A DNA stretch of 64,000 nucleotides from Stenopsyche tienmushanensis (lineage: Eukaryota; Arthropoda; Insecta; Trichoptera; Stenopsychidae), in assembly GCA_008973525.1 (NCBI GenBank), contig WACJ01000117.1, positions 248,001 to 312,000 of the forward strand, given 5' to 3'. Every line of letters starts with the position of its first letter. Position 1 is the first letter of the stretch. The notes below the pieces were generated by a model. That model ran no database searches and was not told where the DNA came from. It saw only the letters and a program-made list of their open reading frames with translations. The translations under genes were made by a program, and so were the position numbers. Shown here piece after piece: positions 47,935-57,175 of the stretch.

Positions 47935-48060
47935 GTGTATATACATCATAGAGACGCTACACGCATGCGCCGCGCCGCCTCTAATATGTGTGTGTCTATA
48001 CGTAGCATAAAGCAACCACTAGATCAGTAGCGCGCCTATTTTATTATATAGTACACAACG
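47935..48060 (-). repeat. Inverted copy of the 32150 repeat
   Basis: On the minus strand: ATATAATAAAATAGGCGCGC, CTAGTGGTTGCTTTATGCTA and GCGCGGCGCATGCGTG, in the same order as 32205-32300. Confidence 0.6.
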
Positions 48061-48179
48061 CATAGTTTCATCTTTGGCTAACAATTTCCATTACCAAATA
48101 CAAAAAAGCAATACATAAATACGGTTTCATAGCTTGCAGATACACAAATTATTCATGATTAGTATAACTCGATTTTACA

Positions 48180-48530
48180 AATGACTTCAGCATCACTCAA
48201 TATACGGGAACATCCCAATTTTGAAACGTTCTTAAATAATCATTTAACCATATTGATGAATCCGAAAATGTCTTCTGATTTTAATGGATTTTGGTGTTTT
48301 AATTTTATTTTTAAATAAATTCAATAAATTCATTGAATGATCTTTGCTACATAACTGATAAAAATGCCTTCTACAAAAACTGTTTTTATTATTAGTAAAC
48401 TGAGATTACTCTAAATAAACAATCAATTTTAATGGCATGTATATCTACAATATAATAAAAATAATAAGTTTTGTGACAACCCTGAACAAAAAATGCTCAA
48501 AACCCGTAAACGATCCCCCAGGACAACATG
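48180..48530 (+). repeat. Diverged dispersed repeat, copy 2
   Basis: Ordered matches to 30200-30640 (see that entry). Confidence 0.5.
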
Positions 48531-48687
48531 GGGTATATATGTATATACTAAGGCACGCAAATTGCCTTTAGGCAATAAAATATATAAGTCAAACAACTTT
48601 TTACACAATTTCTATTATATCTATAAACACTAGCGATTAAAATGTTAAGTTGCAATCCGTGCGTGTTGGTAATATTTTTCGTTAACC

Positions 48688-48835
48688 CGTTCCACACTGA
48701 GAACACACCTGGCGTGTTCATATAAAAGCAAACTGTTCTCTCAGCTCCGCGCAGCGTATAACAAGTTTGTATATCAAATAAATAAATCTTAACACTGTTG
48801 ATAGCACATAATATTCATTCCCATCTTAGGAAGAT
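48688..48835 (+). repeat. TTAA-type end plus partial LTR-like repeat
   Basis: TTAACCCGTTCCACACTGAG then CACCTGGCGTGTTC (48692-48722) resembles the left end of the piggyBac-like MITE at 51376 (TTAACCC...CCTGGCGTG). 48745-48830 then matches the LTR-like repeat (CCGCGCAGCGTATAA, CTGTTGATAGCACA). Confidence 0.5.
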
Positions 48836-49039
48836 TTAATAAACCGCACAATACGTTTGAAAATAAAAATAACTTTAGTCGTAACGAGGGTATGAAACGC
48901 CACAAATTACTAGATAGATAAATAAATAGTTTTCATGTGTGAGGGGGGGGGCGTCTAGGCTCGTTCGCGACCTCATTTGCCGCGAACCATCCATGAAAGT
49001 TAGCCTTTGAAAGTGCTTTCATGATCGTGCAGATCATAG

Positions 49040-49385
49040 AAGGTCTCGGGTACGCATTCATCCCCGAAAATGTCGCAAAAAGTTCTAAAAGAGAACGGAG
49101 CAGCCATAAGGTCTGTGTGTCCGACCGGTCCACTTTTCAGGACCGCTGGACATGACGAATGAGCGCCTCGCAATTGGACGCCGATACATAACGACTACGA
49201 ACTCTCATTACAAAACTAAATAGTCCGAAGAAAACTGATTTTAAAATCGGTCAAAAGTATTGGAGTCAATCAGTGTTGATTCATGCAAAGTAGAATGGTC
49301 AAGTAAAATAAAAACCATGTACAGCTCTCGATTGGGTCGCCTAGTTACGCCCTGCTTTGCCACCCCCTTGTTACGGCCCTGTATA
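49040..49385 (-). repeat. Dispersed ~220-bp repeat, copy 3, with extension
   Basis: 49040-49245 is inverted relative to 43570-43795. 49255-49380 shares GTTGATTCATG, AAAGTAGAATGGTC, AAATAAAAACCATGTACA and TTGTTACGGCCCTG with 31340-31470. Confidence 0.55.
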
Positions 49386-50551
49386 TGAGTGTATGATGAG
49401 ACCCAAGACATCCGTTTCTGTCTTATTTCGCTATATAAATAAAATATAAAGTTACAAATCATAAGAAAAAAATGCGTTTCCTGAGCCATGTCTTAATACA
49501 ATCTGATAGTAAAAATGTATATCTCAAATTCTGTATTATTTTCATTTATTGTACTTACAGAAACCATTAAAAATCTGCTTTATGCGCAGCATTTCTATCC
49601 TTTTTCAGCGCCAGAACAAAACTGCCCTACTGTATCGAAGGCCTTTTCGTTGTCCATAAAACGTTGAACGAAGTGATTTTATACATTTTTCGCTTTAAAT
49701 CCTACATGTAGTATACAAAATACTTTTTAAAAAAAATAATCTGAATCGCATATTTACATTTCGTCCTCATCGAAGCCTCTTTAAACGATCCGTTTTCAAA
49801 TATCCCCGTATGAAACAAATTGTCACGCAGAATAATCCTATTTATTCAGCAACGTGGACGGACATTACATCGCTTATGAGCAAATACATAGTTGTATAAA
49901 CACAGAACAAAAGCGATCAATCCCTCAATAAATAAAGCGTGCTCTCAACCTGACACAACTATCATTACATCCAGCAGGGATAAATAATTCAACGGGCAAA
50001 CAATGCAGAGAAACACATTTCTACCACAAATGAGGACATTTTTTGTGGTGCAATTTAATCCGCTCCGATGGCGAATGCGCACGGCTCTATCGAACATGGT
50101 CGATATCGAATGGCGTTCGACCGCATAAATTGAAACAAAGCAAATATAAATGTTATAGCGCGATAATTTAAATGGAGCAACCCATTATATGCCAAAGAGT
50201 CGGAGACTTCGACCGAATTTAGTACGCTTTCATATTATATTATTTTCTAAAAGCAGAAAGGGTCACATTTGAAATAATTTATCTATTTGTGTGTATAACG
50301 ATAAGTTTTTACTATTTCAGTACTAACAAGACTCCTCAATATAACAACATCATAAATTGTCTACCCACGCTACATTAAGTTTAGAAACATTTACCTACAG
50401 CGATTTAATCGATATTTACCCATTCTACAAAGATATCCTTTTGATACATTTAGGATCAAATAAAAATCATCCCTCTTTGAACAAATAATAATGTGTTAAT
50501 GGCGTACACATGCCAATCATTATATTGTATTATACTTGTTAATGTTACGTA
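49386..50551. other. No gene seen
   Basis: 49790-50220 is less AT-rich and apparently unique; no open frame of interest. Confidence 0.4.
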
Positions 50552-50609
50552 CACCTTTTTTGTGCGGTAGATGCGTTCGAAAAAAGTCGCATAAAAAGAG
50601 GTTTGAGCG
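50552..50609. mobile_element. Pogo-like TIR element, copy 5 (58 bp)
   Basis: This minimal copy consists of little more than the two ends: CACCTTTTTTGTGCGGTAGA and, inverted, the CGCATAAAAAGAGGTTTGAG tail ending in CG. TA flanks both sides (50550-50551 and 50610-50611). Confidence 0.65.
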
Positions 50610-51029
50610 TAATAAGAATGCAACATGGAAAGACCAGTCTACGTTATAATGGTATCAGAAGTAACCTTCAAGCTATTAGATTCCTGAAAACGTATTTCAA
50701 TATTACAATTAAATTTAGTTTAGTTATATCAGCACTATTTGGCATAAAATATATACATTTTCCACCATTTTGCCATATAATGATTTTAAATATCTCAATG
50801 TCGACAAATAAATGCTTCTCACAAGAGCTGCATACATATTTTCAAACATGCTGACATATACAAATTGTTTGCTATCCAAACACTATCATAACATATTTAC
50901 AAGCACATTAATTACATAGCTGTCACGTCTGATACGTTTATAAATATATCATCAATATAGAAATATCAAATAAATTATTAAACATTCCGTAACGCGGAGA
51001 GAAAACGGATTGGGAAATCCCCAACATAA

Positions 51030-52853
51030 AGGCTTGTTCAGACGAGGACATAAACACGACAGGCAACAAAACGTAGTAGTGACCGCACGTTAATTCGGTA
51101 CTATTTTTTGACCTCGTAATCTGAGGGCTGCCAACTCTCACGCGCCGTGACAAAGAACGTTTTAAAATGAATCTACAGGCAGGGCCTTTTCAGAAAAAAT
51201 GCGACCAAAGAGTATTTAGTATTTTACATACTACGTAAAAGTGAACCTACGTATTTCAAGTCTTACGATTACTTGCCGGAACTCAGGTTTAATACGCAAA
51301 ATAAATTTAATTTCTATTGAAAATTCGACTAATGTGAAACATGCATTTTTATTTTGGATAAAGATGAGAGTTTAACCCTTTCAGACCTGGCGTGCACAAT
51401 TGTGGACATAAATATTTTTTTTTATATTCACCTTATTATACTTTAGACACATGGAATTTACAAATTCCATCGGATGAAAAAAATAATTCAGTTCTGAAAG
51501 ACTTAATGTTACACCGACGATAAGTATCATATGATATTTTTGAAAATGTAAACATGCTCAATACGTCTCTTCAAGAAAAAAGGTGATATTCTAACAATGG
51601 CTGAGCAAGTAACCGTGTTTCGTATTAAAATCGTAATGCGGAGGGAGAATTTAGAAATGTTTCCATCGTTGTGTGAATTTTGATTCCGAAAATGAAATAA
51701 ACGCGAAACAAATTAAAAATCTTACATCGACACGTTTCAAAAATTTCGAGACAAGCTTTGTAACCAATTTATAGATCTTCTTAGTATTAAAACAGAGTTT
51801 CAATGGATCATGAACCCATTGACTGAACATCATCTTTCGAATGTTACTAAGCTTTAAAAGAGATGGATTATTTCGATACTACTAAGCAAATACAACCACA
51901 TCGCCCAAATGAAATTCTAATTCAAATTGTAATAAATATATAACTTGATTTTTCACTACACACACAATTATTGTCGTCTTAGTAGTACGCGATCAAAATA
52001 CTTTGGAGACTGCTGCCTTAAAGATTCTTCATCTTTATTGTGAGGCTACAACAGTAGACACAGGTAGCCCTCGGTTCACGTCGGCTCAATTTACGCCGAT
52101 CTATAATAACACCGCTACGCAATTCGCCGTCAAATTTTTCGATTCTCGACTTCGATGCTATGCTGATTTTCGTTTCAGTATGGACGTATTTACGTTATGC
52201 ATTCGTTAAAACATTGACTGCTATTGAATACATTTATTTTTCGTGTTTAATATTGTTGGGTATGTATACAATTACATTCAATTGAATTAATATTACGCCT
52301 ATTCGATTTGCGCGGGGTTTTGTAGTTTGTTTGATTTGATTTTTGGACGAATATATGAATCCTTGTCTATGAATGGCCCCAATTCTCAGAATTCTTATAA
52401 CAATAAATGCTGTGTAATGTGCAATATACTTTCTAAGCATTTCGTTCAAATTTGTCCACAGCTTGGAAGCCGCTTGATATGACAAACACGCGGCATCGTA
52501 CAAAATTATTTCTAAAGACTTTAACAATATTCTATTTGTGAAATGAATAAAACAATATTTATTATGCTGCTTCTTCAGACAAAAACATAAATCATTTATT
52601 ACAAGCATTTATTAATACACCAATTATTTAAAATACTTATGCACTATACTATACGCTTCAAATAATTCTTATTTTACTATATTAGCATTAATAGCAATAT
52701 AAAATCGCTAGAAATGTGCTGGATTTCTTACTATCACTCGCCCATACGCACCGGAGTATTAATATTACACCGACAGTGTCCCAGCTGCCAGAACGATTGC
52801 TGACCCTACTCGTCATTTTGTTATGATTTTTCAGCCAATGGGAGACGTTGATT
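51030..52853 (+). repeat. Foldback left arm
   Basis: Starts AGGCTTGTTCAGACG and ends at CAGCCAATGGGAG. Contains the TTAA-flanked insertion at 51376-51502. The 68-codon plus-strand frame at 52003-52209 is mirrored in the right arm with a few substitutions and has no recognisable domain. Confidence 0.9.
51376..51502. mobile_element. PiggyBac-like MITE (127 bp) in left arm
   Basis: CCCTTTCAGACCTG at the left and the inverted GTCTTTCAGAACTG at the right are flanked by TTAA (51372-51375 and 51503-51506). The mirrored site in the right arm (55017-55020) has a single TTAA and no insert, a direct empty-site comparison. Non-coding. Confidence 0.9.
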
Positions 52854-53676
52854 TGAGAAGCCCATACAGACTCAAAAGGTAATACGAACACTCGTTTGGC
52901 ATCAAATGTGGCATTTTAAAGCCTGAAAAAAGTTGGCTGGCCTCCTACTTTGGGATTAAAACATCTCCGAATTTCGATATATAGTGGGTGCAATATACTT
53001 TCTAAGCATTTCGTTCAAATTTGTCCACAGCTTGGAAGTCGCTTGATATGACAAACACGCGGCATCGTATAAAATTATTTCTAAAGACTTTAACAATATT
53101 CTATTTATGAAACGAATAAAACAATATCTATCATGCTGCTTCTTCGGACAAAAATATAAATCAATCGTCGTTTTGCTTGTTTGATTTATTAATGCACCTA
53201 AATCTATTTATCACTTTTGGCCTGAATAAATATACCACACTATAAACGATCTTGCTGAAATTATAATTTTTATATTAATAATTATTGTCATTGAGAGTAA
53301 ATAGTCAAATAATTTCGCTTTGGCATATTGTAGATAAATATTGTACTATATAGTATTTGTAGTAATTTGCATTATTTATGCCTTTTGAAATAATATTTTT
53401 GTAAAGTCGTTAAAATCGACTCATTAATATTTGCTAGAAACACCATGACAGTACTTTGAAAGTGACACTGTCCCATCCCAAAATAAAGAAACAAAGGGAC
53501 TTACCTTATTCCGAATCGAACGATTTGATTTGCTTTTTGTTTCGATTATCGCTGTTGCAGTAGTACACGATAGTATTGGGATTCCCCAAAATCGCACGTG
53601 TTATTATATCGGCCGTTTATTACGCCGATATAGTGTCCCAACTGCCTTTGCATAATCTTTATCTTCTTAACGACTT
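52854..53676. repeat. Foldback spacer with third copy of an arm segment
   Basis: 52989-53164 directly repeats left-arm bases 52421-52594, with scattered changes. Near the right junction, 53619-53646 pairs with 53732-53759 (26 of 28 positions), a smaller hairpin straddling the arm boundary. The rest is AT-rich and unassigned. Confidence 0.8.
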
Positions 53677-55362
53677 CTCCCATTGGCTGAAAAATCATAA
53701 CAAAATGACGAGTAGGGTCAGCAATCGTTCTGGCAGCTGGGACACTATGTCGGCGTAATATTAATACTCCGCTGTGTATGGGCGAGCGATAGTAAGAAAT
53801 CCCGCACATTTCTAGCGATTTTATATTGCTATTAATGCTAATTTAGTATAGTATAGTGCATAAGTATTTTAAATAATTGGTGCATTAATAAATGCTTGTA
53901 ATAAATGATTTATGTTTTTGTCTGAAGAAGCAGCATAATAGATATTGTTTTATTCATTTCACAAATAGAGTATTGTTAAAGTCTTTAGAAATAATTTTGT
54001 ACGATGCCGCGTGTTTGTCATATCAAGCGGCTTCCAAGCTGTGGACAAATTTGAACGAAATGTTTCGAAAGTGTATTGCACATTAGACATCATTTATTGT
54101 TATAAGAATTCTGAGAATTGGGGCCATTCATAGACAAGGATTCATATATTCGTCCAAAAATCAAATCAAACAAACTACAAAACCCCGCGCAAATCGAATA
54201 GGCGTAATATTAATTCAATTGAATGTAATTGTATACATACCCAACAATATTAAACACGAAAAATAAATATATTCAATAGCAGTCAATGTTTTAACGAATG
54301 CATAACGTAAATACGTCCATACTGAAACGAAAATCAGCATAGCATCGAAGTCGAGAATCGAAGAATTTGACGGCGAATTGCGTAGCGGCGTTATTATAGA
54401 TCGGCGTATATTGAGCCGGCGTGAACCGAGGGCTACCTGTGTCTACTGTTGTAGCCTCACAATAAAGATGAAGAATCTTTAAGGCAGCAGTCTCCAAAGT
54501 ATTTTGATCGCGTACTCCTAAGACGACAATAATTGTAAGTTGTACCCCTACAATATAATATATGTGTGTACGTGTGTAGTGAAAAATCAAGTTATATATT
54601 TATTAGAATTTAATTTGGGCGATGTGATTGTATTTGCTTAGTAGTATCGAAATAATCCATCTCTTTTAAAGCTTAGTAACATTCGAAAGATGATGTTCAG
54701 TCAATGGGTTCATGATCCATTGAAACTCTGTTTTAATACTAAGAAGATCTATAAATTGGTTACAAAGCTTGTCTCGAAATTTTTGAAACGTATCGATGTA
54801 AGATTTTTAATTTGTTTCGCGTTTATTTCATTTTCGGAATCAAAATTCACACAACGATGGAAACATTTCTAAATTCTCCCTCCGCATTACGATTTTAATA
54901 CGAAACACGGTTACTTGCTCAGCCATTGTTAGAATATCACCTTTTTTCTTGAAGAGACGTATTGAGCATGTTTACATTTTCAAAAATATCATATGATACT
55001 TATCGTCGGTGTAACATTAAACTCTCATCTTTATCCAAAATAAAAATGCATATTTCACATTAGTCGAATTTTCAATAGAAATTAAATTTATTTTGCGTAT
55101 TAAACCTGAGTTCCGGCAAGTAATCGTAAGACTTGAAATACGTAGGTTCACTTTTACGTAGTATGTAAAATACTAAATACTCTTTGGTCGCATTTTTTCT
55201 GAAAAGGCCCTGCCTGTAGATTCATTTTAAAACGTTCTTTGTCACGGCGCGTGAGAGTTGGCAGCCCTCAGATTACGAGGTCAAAAAATAGTACCGAATT
55301 AACGTGCGGTCACTACTACGTTTTGTTGCCTGTCGTGTTTATGTCCTCGTCTGAACAAGCCT
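53677..55362 (-). repeat. Foldback right arm
   Basis: Inverted copy of the left arm, from CTCCCATTGGCTG through GTCCTCGTCTGAACAAGCCT. It lacks the 131-bp TTAA insertion. Small indels are seen near 54535-54600. Confidence 0.9.
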
Positions 55363-55365
55363 TAA

Positions 55366-55734
55366 GAGACGTGGTTGCCGTGCAAGCCTGTCGGTTTCGC
55401 TTTTTTTTTAGGAAAGGATTTTTTAACAAGAGCGTAATGATACTCGGCCGAATGACTCATTCCAAAACGTTTTCACGGCCAAAATCCTAAGCAAATTCCG
55501 ATTCAACAATCCACTTATCTTAACAATCATAGTAATGATTTGTTTACAAAAGCACACGAATGATCGACCTTCCTGTGAGTACGATTAGTATTCCCCAGTA
55601 TTGATAAGGACGATGAACCATCAAAATAATGTCCAGCCGCAACCTGCCCGAAAGATCGCTGGGGATACCTTCGCACGCCGGAGGGGTTGAAGAAGAAGAG
55701 AAAGCGACCGGCCCGCGACGAAGATAACTTTTTT
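55366..55734. other. Flank of foldback and undefined G+C-richer piece
   Basis: 55540-55730 is G+C-richer and may belong to the adjoining LINE material, or to older DNA. No motif recognised. Confidence 0.35.
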
Positions 55735-55868
55735 CCTGTAAGGGGAATTTTGCATAAGACACCCTGGGTTTGATCCCAGGGTAGTGTCAGATTCTTACTG
55801 ACTAAACCCCTCTCTTATCCTTCTCTGCCCCCTGGTATTGTTTTCCACATTGCTTCAGGACAGGTATT
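55735..55868 (-). mobile_element. R1-type LINE 3' end, 5'-truncated copy B
   Basis: On the minus strand: GGGGTTTAGTCAGTAAGAAT, then a hairpin with stem ACCCTGGG/CCCAGGGT (55761-55768 with 55775-55782), GTGTCTTA, and a short A-run (T-run 55729-55734). Same layout as copy A's 3' end, 140 bp away. Confidence 0.6.
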
Positions 55869-55869
55869 C

Positions 55870-56944
55870 TTTTTTTTTTTCGAAGGAGAGGAATCTTCAA
55901 TAAGACACCCCACTCTCTTGTGGGGTAGTGTGAGGTATGGATAAGCATTTGCGTTTCACCAGTTCTATTAACATGGCATGGCCAGACTCACTAAACCCCT
56001 CCTCCGGATCCACTGCCACCCGGCTACAAGTTAAGCAATGCCAAGGTGGCAGCAATGTTTCCCTCTCGGGTCCGCTGTTTGGTCAAATTAATTGAACGAA
56101 TCAGGGGGGCGAAGACGAATTCTCACTCCGCTTCTTGCGTGTATTAGCGCAAGGCGCTTGGGCTCCTGGATCTCCCTTCGTTGTGTCTTGTCCATCCTAC
56201 CGAAGGGGCCTCAGTGGAGGCATCTACTGGCCGCTCCGTTTTTTAAGGGCTTCGTTGAAGTTGACGCACTGTTCACTTCCGCATCGGTGCTGGTCATCCT
56301 TGCCACTGTCCTTGCAGGGTTTGCATCGAACTTCAGGTGCGCTGCACTCTGAAGACTTATGGCCGACTTTGGGACAGGTAGTCTGGGATTAAGTAATTGG
56401 CCTGTGCCACACTGCCCTCTATCGCGCTCAGAATTTCTTCAACGTAATCGCGCCAAATGTACCAGTTCTTCTTGCTAGCCATCATGCTGTGGACTATGCT
56501 GTCAACGTTGAGCTCGGCTACCCCGAGTACTTGTTTCAGCGTATTCCTCTGAGGTGTCCAAGCCTCGCAGTCAGTGATGGCGTGTTCGGCATCAGTCGAC
56601 CTCCGCTTAGCAGCTGTGGCATACCGTGGATGCTTCCTTGCCAATCTGCTTCAAGTACGCACCAAAACATCCGTGTCCAGTAAGCACCTGAGTCAAGCGG
56701 TAGGTCGTTTCACCGTGTTTTCGGGTCCTCCACCGGCTTACGACCGGAATAAGTCAGTGGATCCATCTTCCCTTACTGGACTGATTCCATATCTGCTGTC
56801 AGGCTTCCTTCAGTTACTGGTCATGCTCGTTGATGGTTTTTGGGATCTTCGAAGTCCAAGGCCCTCTTCTTTGCTTGGAGGTCTAGCGGGGGGATTCCAG
56901 CTATTGCCTCCAATTTCCCAGCCGCCAGCTGAAGACGACTGAAA
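55870..56944 (-). pseudogene. R1-clade non-LTR retrotransposon fragment, copy A
   Basis: Minus strand. From 56944 inward it reads QLAAGKLEAIAGIPPLDLQA, then a segment with TGHGCFGAYLKQIGKEAS-type residues after frame correction, then AEHAITDCEAWTPQRN and VDSIVHSMMASKKNWY. This is the C-terminal end of the reverse transcriptase ORF of R1-clade elements (usually GHGCFxxYLxxF, then DTAEHTxFxCxRW). At least two frameshifts; the RT catalytic motifs are absent, so it is 5'-truncated. The 3' part has GGGGTTTAGTGAGTC, a 7-bp hairpin (55907-55913 with 55920-55926) and an A tail (T-run 55870-55880). Confidence 0.8.
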
Positions 56945-57175
56945 AATCATGGAATTAAAATGGGAAGAACTTTTACACCCTCTATATTCACCAGACCTGA
57001 CTCCAACGGATTATCGTCTTTTTCGATCTTCAGCACGTTATCTAAAAAATTAAACTCGAAAACCTGTGGGAAATAGTAGGTAATAAATGAAGGAAATTAT
57101 ATTTTGTAAAATTTTGCAAATAAAAATGGAAAAACAAAAACAATCGGCAAGACTTTTCGATACATCTAATGTAAA
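56945..57175 (+). pseudogene. Mariner C-terminal scrap
   Basis: Plus strand: GIKWEELLHPLYSPDLTPTD, then YRLFRS, which keeps the third catalytic Asp region, and a tail ending in CAATCGGCAAGACTTTTCG. It is the uninterrupted counterpart of 34905-34946 plus 35105-35150. Confidence 0.75.

Larger units (their letters stand above)
51030..55362. mobile_element. 4.3-kb foldback (long inverted repeat) element
   Basis: The left arm 51030-52853 is repeated in inverted orientation at 53677-55362, around an ~820-bp spacer. Both termini read AGGCTTGTTCAGACGAGGAC inward and are flanked by TAA (51027-51029 and 55363-55365). A 3-bp TAA duplication would fit PIF/Harbinger-type transposition, but the family is not established. 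Arm lengths agree (1824 versus 1686 bp) once a 131-bp insertion in the left arm is removed. The translated shadows in the two arms differ at few residues, so the arms are highly similar. No transposase is recognised. A transcript across it would form a ~1.7-kb hairpin. Confidence 0.9.

Noticed and set aside
52003..54590. Matching open frames in the two foldback arms (68-99 codons) as a conserved gene pair
   Set aside because: They are the same DNA in inverted copies, so the similarity follows from the palindrome. No domain, start context or codon-biased divergence supports coding.
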